Origin: Ovis canadensis
Lineage: Eukaryota > Chordata > Mammalia > Artiodactyla > Bovidae
DNA: 64,000 nucleotides
Assembly: GCF_042477335.2 (NCBI RefSeq)
Contig: NC_091251.1
Location: 33,310,501 to 33,374,500, forward strand
Reading direction: 5' to 3'
A program made the translations under genes and the position numbers. Within the stretch, counting starts at the first letter, position 1, and every line of letters begins with the position of its first letter. The notes beneath the pieces are model-generated. The model saw only the letters and a list, made by a program, of their open reading frames with translations, had not been told where the DNA came from and made no database searches. This document shows, piece by piece, positions 54,601 to 64,000 of this stretch.

Positions 54601-57600
54601 TGTGACTTGAGATCTTGCTTAGGGTTAGAAAACAGAACATTCATAAATCCCTGGGCCTCCCAGAGGTCCTGGGAGGTGGCTGCAGGTTCCTTTACATCAA
54701 CAAGGTACTGAGCCCCGGGTCTGACTAACTCCTCATACCAGGTTTCCAGGGTTTGCCTAGCCAGGAGGTCACGGTGACGCCAGGTGGAAGAGGCTGATCG
54801 ATGCCCTCCCAGTACACGCCGCCATCGCTGGTCTCAGCCACATTGGTGAAAATGGTGTTACTCTGGATTGTGGCCATAGCATTGGGATTGGTGGTGGCAG
54901 AGGTGCCAGGGGCCACCCCAAAGAAGCCATTCTCAGGGTTGATGGCCCGGAGTCGACCTGTTGGGAGGAGAAGTGAAAAAAAGGAAGGACTAACCAGGAA
55001 AAGTTGAGAGGCTCAGTCTTGGAAGGTCTTGCTCAGCTCCTCCCTGCCCTGAGCTAGACCCTAGATCTGAGGGGAAAGGCTCTGCATCTCCAGGGTAGGG
55101 GGCTGCCAGGAGGCAGGGGGGTGGGGCGGTTGTTCAGGAAGAGGTTCTCACTGACAAAGTTCATCCTGAGCAGTGAGGGGAAGGTCGAACCAGAACCCAG
55201 AGTATGATCTGAGGGCCTCTCACCATCACTGTCAAACCTCATCCAGGCAATGTCATCCCCCACACACTCCACTTTCCAGCCTGGCAGTGCCGGCCGCATC
55301 ATGGCCAGGTTTGTCTTGCCACAAGCACTGGGGAAGGCGGCTGCCACATAGCGCTTCTTCCCCGCAGGACTGGTGATACCCAGGATCTGCGAGTTGGGGA
55401 GAGAGAGGACAAGGAAGAGAGCACCAGACAGAGGTCAGGAATTGTCTGCTTGGGAAGGACAGCTAGGGGTCGACAGGGAGGAACAAGGTTTATTCACTAA
55501 TTGGGTACACCGCCTGGCCATGGGGCCTGGGGTGGCAGCAAGGGGAAGCCCCCCAACAGTCAGCAGCCTCAGGCCAAAGCTTCGGGCATTTGGGCTGAGT
55601 CCTTGGCCTTCAGTCTGGCAGTGGAGAGGCGAGGCTGAGGCTGACTGGTCAGGCCCCAACCCTGGCCTGGCCCCCTCAGACCCTCACCAGGCCCTCACCA
55701 GCATGTGCTCCGCCAGCCAGCCCTCATCCCGGGCCAGCCGAGAGGCGATGCGAAGGGCAAAGCACTTCTTGCCCAGCAGGGAGTTGCCACCATAGCCGCT
55801 GCCGAAGGAGATGATCTCCCGCTGGTCGGGCACGTGGCCAATCAGGGTTTTCTCTGGATTGCATGGCCACTGGCACACCGGCTCCCCTGGGGACAATGGA
55901 TTCATGGGGGTGCTGGCAGGGGCATCAGGCATCAGGGTGTCAGGGGCTGGAGGGATTGGGGTTGGCAGGAAAGACACTGGGAGCAGTGGTGGTGTCAATG
56001 GGTGGCTAAAACCTCCTACCTCATGACACCTGTCAGCTCCCGTGCCCCTATTCTTGGATAATTCTTCTCAATCTTGTGCAAACAACTTTGTCAACACAGA
56101 CTCACTCCCAGCCCACTCCTGCTCTAGAACATGGGACTTCACTATCTCACTAATCAGGATGGCTAGGCTGTGGGGTTCCCTCTGAGTACAAGCGGGCCTC
56201 TGTGTCCTCCCCTGGGCAGAGCAGGTGCTCACCTTGCCCAGTAAAGGGTTGGCCCACAGAGTGAAGACACTTGACAAAGTCGCCATCTCCCAGGGCCTGA
56301 AGCACAGGCGTCCCCAGCCGGGTCATAATCCGCATGCTTGCCACCACGTAGGCAGAGTCTGTGAGCTGCACTCCGATGCGGGACAGTGGGGAGCCTACGG
56401 GACCCATGCTGAACGGAAGCACGTACATGGTTCGGCCTACGGAGGAAAATGCCACCTGGATGAAGGGTTCCAACCTGTTGATACCTTCAGTGCCCCTGCC
56501 TCTGTGTCCCTGCCCTGATTACCCTGCATGCAGCCTGGAAACCTCTCATCCACAGCTTGCTGGAACTCAGCTGGGGACATCCAGTTGCCCAGCTGCCCAC
56601 GGGCCCCACCAGCCGGGAGGGGCACCGTGTCCCGTTGAGAAGCAGTTACAATCACCGTCTTGCTCTCTACTCGTGCCACATCCTTGGGGTCTGTGCGGGC
56701 CAGCCAGCTGGGGGAGAGCGGATATCAAGAAGATAGTGGCCAGCAGACCGCCCTCACCCCAGACCCACTCTTTCATGTCCAGCTTTGTCTCCAGGTCTTC
56801 TGTTGGCCTTATTTTTTCCCATCCGTTTGCATCTCAGTTCTTCCCCCAGATTTTTTTTTTTTAATTTTTGGGTCTTAGTTTGCGGCATGCCAAGCACATG
56901 GGCTCAGTAATTGCAGTGTGTGGGCTTAGTTGCTCTGCACCATGTGGGATCTTAGTTCCTGGACCAGGGATCAAACTCACGTCCTCTGCTTTGCAAGGCA
57001 GATTCTTAACCACTGGACCACCAGGGAAGTTCTCTCCCCCAGATTTTGTCCCAATCTAAGGGGTAGTTCCCTTGGCCCCCAGCCATCTAATGGCCTCTGC
57101 CCTGGCAGAAACTCCCTGAATTTGTAAGTAAAAAAAAAAAAAAAGTAAAGGCTTTTATTTGTATCAACTTAACATAAAAGTATAGACCAATCACAATAAT
57201 TTCTGATGGTTTCCCTCAAAGCTCCATTCTGCTTATTCCATTGGCATGGTCTATTTAAAATTGGATTTTGTCTCGGTAAACCCAAAGTGGCCTCGGTCCA
57301 CGCAGCTGCCCCCATGTTGCAGGTTGCTGGGCTCAGGACTTACCAATTGTTGTACTTCGGGAGTTTTCGGATGAGTCCCTGCTGTTCCAGAAGGGCCAGC
57401 ATGGCAGTGTTCTCTGCCTCGGTCCCATCACAGATGTGGATGCTCTCTGGTTGGCACAGACGGGCACTGTGCTCCACAAAGTCTCGAACCTTAGCAGGCA
57501 GTTGGCCCAGATCTCCGCTGAGGACTCGTAGCGTCTGGATGCTACACCGTGACGACCAACCCCAGGGGCTCAGCCTGTGCCAGCTAAGCCTGCAAGAGAA

Positions 57601-59640
57601 GAAACGAGAGGTAATGGGCCAGGTGTTCTCATGGAAGATGGGCAAGTCAAGGGTACAGAGGGCTGGGCTTCTAAAGACAAGCTAAAGTCCATCTGGGTAC
57701 AGGCACCACGAAGAGGTCAGACTAGGTGAAGGAGATGGGTTCAGGCCATGTGTATTTTGTGGCCTTTATGAGGCTTAGTGAAGGTGTCTCCTGATTAGCA
57801 AGGGACAGGTATCACCAAATGAGCATAAGGGCACATGTCTGGCAATATGGAAGTATATGTTTAGACATGCTGATGTTATTGTAGGCTTGGCTCATGCCCA
57901 TGGTTTACTACATCTGGTCAATGTCTGGAAATGAGCAGGTGTCCTGTGGCCCAAATGTCAATAAATTGTGCCCAGGTGACAGCTTCATGTTTCTGGTGTT
58001 CTTTTCATTCTCAAGTATAGTTTTGCATGCTGTAAGACTGTGAAAGCTTCAAGCAGAGAACCAGGTCTGTGACATGGTTAAGTCCCAATTTTCTCGATTT
58101 GGGCCCTTGCACAAAGAGTGGGTGATTGGATGTCAGGGTTTCAGGCATTGGATCTGTGGCTGCCCAGCGGCCCAACAAGGATTGCGTAAAGTTTTGCCAG
58201 TAGGTGGGTATTTTCAAACTGTGTGGAAGGCTGACTGTCAGGGAATATCACTGGCTGGGCTGCATGCCCCAATTCTTAGAACAGAGCCCCTGGAATCTGT
58301 CCCTTCACACCCTTAGGAGAGGGAAAAGTAGGGTCTGCTCTGATTGGCCTGGACCCAAGGTGAAGTGATGCAGAGAGAGCAAAGGCCAAGAGAGGGAAGT
58401 TACCCTCCTCCTATGCCAGGGCCTTGCCCACCAGAAACTGTACCCTACACGCCCAGCACTGCATGACCCTGTCCCTCTCTTGGCTCTCTTTCCTAAAGAA
58501 CAAATGCCTAGAGCTTTGGCAGTGGGGTGGAGCATTAGACTGCAGGGTGCTCAGACTCACAGGGAAGAAGCCTGGGGAAGAGAGGACACTCAGGCCTGGG
58601 AGCTGGGTGGCTTCACTGGGCGGGGCAGGGTGGAGACCTAGTGTGGCCTGGGCAGAGGAGGAAGCCTCCTGAGACCTGTTCTGTTCGGCCTCTGAGAGTT
58701 TTCCCCAAGCATTAATTTTAAAGGCATTCAGCCTTGGGGAGAACCTCTCTCTGTGGGGAGGCTGCCTCCGGGAGTCTCCTGTGAAGCTCCCCCAGCTCTT
58801 CTCCAGTCTCTGGAGTGGGACCTTCTTTTTCTCTGCTCCAGAGACCACTCACAATGGCTAGCCTAGTGGAACCAGCTGTGGGAGAGACAAGGGGTCGGCT
58901 CAGACTCTGAGACAAAGCTGAGAAGGGAGACTACAGAGGGAAGACAGAAAGCTGTGAAAAGGTGGTGACGATAGACAGGCAGGGCCTGGGGGTTCTTCCT
59001 GGACAGGGGATGAAGTCAGCCAGGTAAGAATGAAGGCAACTTGGTCTCTACCTCTACCATGCCTCCCTCCCTCTTGGGACCCCAGAGGCCTCTAGCTGTG
59101 CAGGGCTCCCGGCCAGGTTCCCATCCGGGGGAGGCCGGGGAATGGCTGTTTACCTTCTACCTTCTTTAGGGAGCTCTGAGCTCAGTCCCCAGGGGTTCGT
59201 GCATCCTTGACCCCAGGGCCCTACTTCTCCTCACTGCAACCTGTGGAACCACTTACATCTGTACCAAGCAAAGGAGGGGATATGGAGACTGGGCCCCGCG
59301 AGGGAGAGCGAGGAGGGGGAAAGGAAGTTCTGAGAGTGGCAGATACAGATGGTGTGGTCAGGGACCAGCAAAGCAGGGAGAGGGAGGAGGGGACGGAAAC
59401 AGAGACACCCGGAGCGGCTGAGGCCGCCCCGATCTCCGGCGTGACGCACGAGCCGAGAGGACGAGATCCAGACACACTCGCCACCTGCCCGTCTCCTCCT
59501 CTCGGATGCAAAACCAGGCCGAGGGGGGCGAGCAGGATAACGCGTATGGCAGCCCTGAGGGGGCGAGCGCGGCGGAAAGTGAGGGTCGGCCCCGGTCTGG
59601 GGGTCACTCACCGCAGGCCGGGGCGATACATAGCGGCCAT
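51667..59640 (-). CDS. PCK2: Phosphoenolpyruvate carboxykinase, mitochondrial (PEPCK-M, GTP)
   Basis: Converts oxaloacetate and GTP to phosphoenolpyruvate, CO2 and GDP in the mitochondrial matrix. Ten coding exons on the minus strand: 59612-59640, 57344-57589, 56523-56707, 56233-56436, 55699-55886, 55224-55386, 54739-54957, 52746-52883, 52359-52454, 51667-52121. All GT-AG; 640 codons, equal to human. The N-terminus [10 protein letters not shown] plus the arginine/serine-rich segment after it fits a mitochondrial targeting peptide. The PEPCK signature [14 protein letters not shown] is in exon 5. The GTP-binding P-loop FPSACGKTN with reactive Cys306 and the metal-binding VGDDIAWM are in exon 6. 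Exon 1 holds only 29 coding bases and is followed by a 2-kb intron (57590-59611) in which no repeat was recognised. Confidence 0.98.
54395..54620 (+). mobile_element. MIR fossil in PCK2 intron 7
   Basis: 'tactatgtatttggcactat', 'caacaccttatgagctaggt' and 'aggccacagagccaatactt' are in MIR order. Confidence 0.75.
56850..57042 (-). mobile_element. CHR-type SINE in PCK2 intron 2
   Basis: Poly-T at the left end, 'gcaccatgtgggatcttagt' and 'cactggaccaccagggaagt' at the right: a full reverse-complement copy. Confidence 0.8.
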
Positions 59641-60130
59641 GGCACCTGCGCTGGGGCTGCGGGGTGGCCGCGAGAACCGAGCGGAGCCGGGGAGATAAGG
59701 AAGGCGGGGAACGAGGGAGCGGCGCCGAGAGCGGGAGCTCAGGCTAGGCGGGAGGCGCTTAAAAAGGAGGCGGGCCGGCGCAGGGGCGGGACCCAGCAGG
59801 GCCGGCGGGACCATCTCTCCGCCCCCGGCTACGCGCGGGTCCGCCCAGCCGCGGCCCCACCAGCGGCATCCTAGCCCCCAAACCCTTGTCTCCCATTGGA
59901 GGACTGGTTCCTCTCCTCGGCCCCGAAGCCCCGCCCCACCGGTCCGCCTCGCCCCCTGCACATGATGAAATTCTGAGGACTCTTGCTCCTGGGAAAAAGC
60001 GACTGGCAGGCACTGGGTGGCAAACAAACCAAGAACTAGGGCCGAGGCCAGAGGTGGAACCCACGGAAAGCTGGAGGTTTAGAAGCCGGGGGCTGGGCTT
60101 TGCCTTTCCCTTTCCTCCCGGGGCTTGGGC
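59400..60130 (-). promoter_or_regulatory. PCK2: PCK2 CpG-rich promoter region
   Basis: GC-rich DNA around exon 1 and upstream, with a CARE-type TGATGAAAT at 59963-59971, about 320 bp upstream of the start codon. No TATA box stands out. Confidence 0.55.
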
Positions 60131-60660
60131 ACTCTGAGTCCAGGCTCTTCTGTTGTCCAGGACTCTAATATCAGGAGCTCCCAAAGCCCTGTTTCTTCTC
60201 CCGGAGATGAGGATTCTTCTCTGCCCTACCATGGTGGTAATGTCTCTCCACCCCAGAATCTCTTCTTTGGGGCCCTGGACTGATCATTCCCTCCGCATTC
60301 CCCTGAAGAACGCATCTGCCCCAACCATAAAGTCCTCTGGTAATTTCTCAAGTTATGTCTCCATCCAGACATCTGTCTTCAGCTTGAGGCCCTGGGTATT
60401 ATCTCAAATGCCATATCACCTCAAACTCAACATGGCTATGGTAAGCCAGTATCCATTCCTTATTTCTGTTAATAGCACGCTGATGTTTCTTTGCGGAACC
60501 ACCTCCTCAAACTGTGTGGTCCTGTAGGCCTCTTGGGGGTGGGCTCTGAGCTTGGCCAAATTGTGTGTTCTTTACTCTGGCCATAGCCAGTGGAAATATT
60601 CAGGAATGGGGTGATGTCTCTCTCTCTCAGGCTTTTTTTGTCAGCTTTCAAAATGGGCTC
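60131..60660. other. Intergenic DNA upstream of PCK2
   Basis: No gene or named repeat was recognised. NRL, the expected neighbour in mammals, is not seen. Confidence 0.4.
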
Positions 60661-60960
60661 CCTACCTGCCGGGGTTGCTGGGCTGGGAGAACCTAAGCCT
60701 GATGCTGCTGGGTGTCGGCTTGGCCCTGCAAAGGAGGAAACTGCCTGAGATGGAAGCCAGCCCAGAGAAAGCAGGCCGAGGGATAGAGAGCAACAGATTC
60801 CTGATTCGAGGGTTAGGAATCAATAAATGTTTTCTCTTGCTCAAGCTAATTGTAAGAGGATTTCTGCTATTTGTAACAGAAACAATCCTGATTCTCTGAT
60901 TTCTCAGAGTTCTGTGCTGAGAAAGGGGAGCTGGTCTCCAGCCTTGGGCTTGCTACTGAC
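60660..60960. mobile_element. Possible old LTR-type remnant
   Basis: 'ccagcccagagaaagcaggc', 'caataaatgttttctc' and 'tttctgctatttgtaacaga' resemble mammalian LTR or MaLR fossils. The class is uncertain and it carries no coding capacity. Confidence 0.3.
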
Positions 60961-61169
60961 CCTCATCTCTTCCACCCAGGCTGCATCCTGGACTTAACCT
61001 CATGTGTATGTATTTGGGACAATTTCTTCCAGTCCCTACATCCAAACTCTGTCTTAGCCACTCCACTGCAATCAACTGCCTCTTTGTGTCTGCTCTCTGG
61101 CCTAAAGATGTGCACACTGGTGGCATCACAACCAACCTTTCAAAGTGATGCTGAAAGCCCAGCTTGTCT

Positions 61170-61760
61170 GTACACTGGTGCCAGATCTAATCTTGGCGAC
61201 AGAGTTTTGGGTGAAGAAGAAAATAATTAACTTTATTACTTTGCCAGGCAAAGGAGGCTACAGTGGGTTAATGCCCTTAAAACTGTGTGTCCCAACTTGG
61301 AGAAGGTAGTGAGAAATTTTATAATAATTGTTCGAAGAGAGCATAATCAATTTGTGGACGTTCTTCTGATGGCTTGGTGGTGAGGTAAGTAGGAATCAGC
61401 ATCATCAACCTTCAGATCCAACTTGTACATGCTTGTGGATAGCATACCATCATTTGATAACTTCTCCCACCTGGAAAAGTTTTCAGAATTTGCAAAATAA
61501 CTCAAGGATATTATTATGTATATCAGTTGCTAGGGAAACAGGACCTTGCACCATAGTTGCCCTTAACTGTGTCTCCCTGGTCTTGTGTCTCTTCCCTTCC
61601 CTAGTTAACAACTGCGTGAATCTATCCATTGGAACACAGGGAAGGTCATGGAAGCTGAATGAGGGCTGTTTCCTATAATCAAAGAAATGGGGGACACAGA
61701 AAGTCTTTGCACCTAGGAGCCCCACGGAGCCTAGCTTGATATCAATAGGTCATCATCTCT
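61170..61760. mobile_element. Probable ruminant LTR-like repeat
   Basis: 'actttgccaggcaaaggagg', 'actgtgtgtcccaacttgga' and 'gataacttctcccacctgga' look like a repeated ruminant family, probably an LTR. The ends and family are not resolved and no proviral gene is seen. Confidence 0.35.
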
Positions 61761-62084
61761 TCTGCTCTCATGGTTCCCTATCAGCAAATGGAACCACTAT
61801 CTAGCCAGCTGCCCCAGAGGAACCTGAATCAGTCTGGACTCTTCCTTCCTTATCTTCCACAGCCAATCAGACACCAGGACCTTTGGATTTGTACTTCACA
61901 ATTAGCTCTCAAATCAGTGTCTGTCCACTTGACCTTTGCCGTAGTTCAAGGTTTATGTCTCACTTGGCTTCAGACGATAGCTTCCAAGCACCTGCTTGGC
62001 CTCCCACATCTCCAAATGCCACTCCCTCTCCCTCCCACTAATTTCTTCTCCAAACTTTGCCCGTAAGTTCACTTTGGAAAATTA
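61761..62084. other. Intergenic DNA
   Basis: No gene or named repeat was recognised. Confidence 0.35.
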
Positions 62085-62480
62085 AGAGAGAAGAATAATG
62101 TTTATTGTATGGCTCCCAGGTGCCAGGCTCTGAACCAGCAGTTTTACACGCGTGTGTGTGCGTGCTCAGTCGTGTCTGACTCTCTGCGACCCCAGGGACT
62201 GTAGCCCGCCAGGCTCCTCTGTCCATGGGATTTCCCAGGCGAGAATACTGGAGTGGGTTGCCATCTCCTCCTCCAGGGGACCTTCCCGGCCCAGAGATGG
62301 AACCTGCATCTCCCGGGTCTCCCGCTCTGGCAGGCAGATTCTTCACTGCTGAACCATTCGGAAAGTTTTTTACATACACAGCCTCATTCCATTTCACAGC
62401 AACTCTGTTTTATCGATGTGGCCACTGAGGCTTAGAGTTTAAGCCATTTTTTTCAAAGTCACACAGCTGATCAGCAGGAG
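62085..62480 (+). mobile_element. MIR fossil split by a Bov-tA
   Basis: The left part 'taatgtttattgtatggctc' with 'ccaggtgccaggctctgaac' and the right part 'cactgaggcttagagttta' with 'gtcacacagctgatcagcag' are two halves of one MIR, interrupted by the SINE at about 62150-62362. Confidence 0.65.
62150..62362 (-). mobile_element. Bov-tA SINE nested in a MIR
   Basis: 'cgtgctcagtcgtgtctgac' through 'actggagtgggttgccatct' to 'tgctgaaccattcggaaag'. A TTTTACA-like sequence occurs on both sides. Confidence 0.88.
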
Positions 62481-63255
62481 AAATAGAATCTGAATCCAAG
62501 TTTTTCTTTTTGTTTTTTTAATCCAAGTTTTTCTGACTCTAATTACCAAGTTTTTTTTTCCCCCTGCAATTCTATATTGTCTCTGATTTATCATTAAGGA
62601 AAAAAAAAATTAGATCATAGCATTCTTAGGCTTAAAATTTCCTGAAGGCTTCCTACCACATGACAACTGATGTCTTTCATAATCTGGCTTCTGTTTATCC
62701 AGTGGTATCACCTCCCGCTCCTTACTTGCTGTCTTCTCTCCTATATGCTGTGTTAGCTCTATACTGTGTGCATACCTATATCTTTGAATTAATTGTATTT
62801 TATTATAGTTGTTTTTGTATCTCTATAATCCCAGGCCCTTCTTTTAGCCTGACCCACCAGATGGGCCAGTGTCAGAGGAACACCACCAGGGGGCAGGGCA
62901 AGCCTTGGCTTGGTCTGCATTTTCTGCTCCCCAGGGCCCTCTGGTTCACCCCATGGATGTCTCATAGAACCTCTGCAGTAGATGCTAGGAGTGTGGCCCA
63001 GAACCCCACTTTAGAATCATGGCACTTATTGAAACTGAATGGGACCCTGTGGGACCCTCCCAGGTACAAATCCTTTTTGTGTCCCCCGTTTCTTATTTGG
63101 AGGAAAAAGGCTTCAGCTTCCTAGACCTTCCCTGAGTACTGAAGGGCAGATTCAAACAGTTACTAATCAGGGAGGAGAGATAATGCAGAAACAGAGGAGG
63201 AGCAGTTCAGAAAGGATAGTGTGGCTATAAAGCAGGGTCCTGATTCCTCCTCAAG
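62481..63255. other. Intergenic DNA
   Basis: No gene or clearly named repeat was recognised. Confidence 0.35.
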
Positions 63256-64000
63256 GGATATCAGTTTAGTTCAGTTCAGTTGTTCAGTTGTGTCTGACTC
63301 TTAGCGACCCCATGGACTGTGGCACTCCAGGCCTCCCTGTCCATCACCAACTCCTGGAGTTTACTCAAACTCATGTCCACTGAGTCAGTGATGCCATCAT
63401 CCTCTGTCATCCCCTTCTCTTGCCTTCAATCTTTCCCAGCATCAGGGTCTTTTCAAATGAGTCAGTTCTTTGCATCAGGTGGCCAAAGCATTGGAGTTTC
63501 AGCTCCAGCATCAGTCCTTCCAATGAATATTCAGGACTGATTTCCATTAGGATGGACTGACTAGATCTCCTTGAAGTCCAAAAGACTCTCCAACACCACA
63601 GTTCAAAAGCATCAATTCTTTAGTCCAACTTTCACATCCATACATGACTACTGGAAAAACCATAGCTTTGACTAGCCAGACCTTTGTTGGCAAAGTAATG
63701 TCTCTGCTTTCCAATATGCTGTCTAGGTTGGTTATAACTTTTCTTCCAAGGAGTAAACATCTTTTAATTTCATGGCTGCAGTCACCATCTGCAGTGACTT
63801 GGGAGCCCCCCAAAATAAAGTCTGTCACTGTTTCCACTGTTTCCCCATCTATTTGCCATGAAGTGATGGAACCAGATGCAATGATCTTAGTTTTCTGAAT
63901 GTTGAGTTTTAAGCCAACTTTTTCACTCTCCTCTTTCACTTTCATCAAGAGGCTTTTTGGTTCCTCTTCACTTTCTGCCATAAGAGTGGTATCATCTGCA
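63256..64000 (-). mobile_element. BovB (RTE) LINE 3' part, antisense, cut by the window edge
   Basis: Reverse-complement BovB: 3' end 'gttcagttgtgtctgactct', then a 144-codon open stretch on the minus strand (63547-63981) with the reverse-transcriptase C-terminal part 'VGLKLNIQKTKIIASGSI' and 'AMVFPVVMYGCESWT'. The window ends at the catalytic ADD motif. The full element would continue to the right. Confidence 0.93.

Noticed and set aside
60131-64000. NRL exons expected by synteny
   Set aside because: No bZIP or other NRL coding sequence was seen.

Overview
This is a 64 kb piece of mammalian nuclear genome from a ruminant, most likely a bovid. It has intron-containing mammalian genes with GT-AG splice sites, MIR, L2 and L1 fossils, and many ruminant-specific repeats: Bov-tA/Bov-A2 SINEs, CHR-type tRNA-derived SINEs and RTE/BovB LINE pieces. 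The gene order matches the human 14q11.2-q12 block PCK2-DCAF11-FITM1-PSME1-EMC9-PSME2-RNF31-IRF9 (cattle chromosome 10 by synteny), shown here reversed. Cow, sheep and goat cannot be told apart from the window alone.

Seven complete protein genes were rebuilt exon by exon, plus EMC9, whose coding part is complete but whose 5' end is not fixed. Every reconstruction keeps one open frame to a stop. From left to right: intergenic DNA with an L2 copy (1-2170); IRF9 (-, coding 2434-6210, 424 aa); RNF31/HOIP (-, 7692-18387, 1066 aa, 21 coding exons); PSME2/PA28-beta (+, 19455-22604, 239 aa); a repeat block with two tandem arrays (22690-24275); EMC9 (+, 25475-27582, 206 aa); PSME1/PA28-alpha (-, 27775-30193, 249 aa); a stretch with a hAT fossil split by a SINE; FITM1 (-, 32558-33801, 292 aa); DCAF11 (-, 37278-43543, 546 aa); a CpG-rich promoter and about 6 kb of repeat-bearing intergenic DNA; PCK2 (-, 51667-59640, 640 aa); and intergenic DNA ending inside an antisense BovB LINE. 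REC8 (expected left) and NRL (expected right) were not recognised.

The left half has a functional theme. IRF9 is the DNA-binding subunit of ISGF3, which binds ISRE elements. PSME1 and PSME2 encode the two subunits of the interferon-inducible 11S proteasome activator, and each has an ISRE-type motif about 50 bp upstream of its start codon. RNF31 is the catalytic subunit of LUBAC, which makes linear ubiquitin chains in NF-kB signalling. The right half is metabolic or housekeeping: FITM1 (lipid droplets), DCAF11 (CUL4-DDB1 substrate receptor) and PCK2 (mitochondrial PEPCK), the last with a candidate ATF4-type element upstream.

I found no undescribed gene system. The points most worth a second look are: a roughly 30-residue C-terminal extension of IRF9 relative to human; a GC-AG intron in PSME1; near-identical exon lengths in PSME1 and PSME2; abutting convergent 3' ends of EMC9 and PSME1; the FITM1 poly(A) signal 4 nt after its stop codon; four CCAAT boxes at the DCAF11 promoter; and an unidentified two-array tandem repeat downstream of PSME2.
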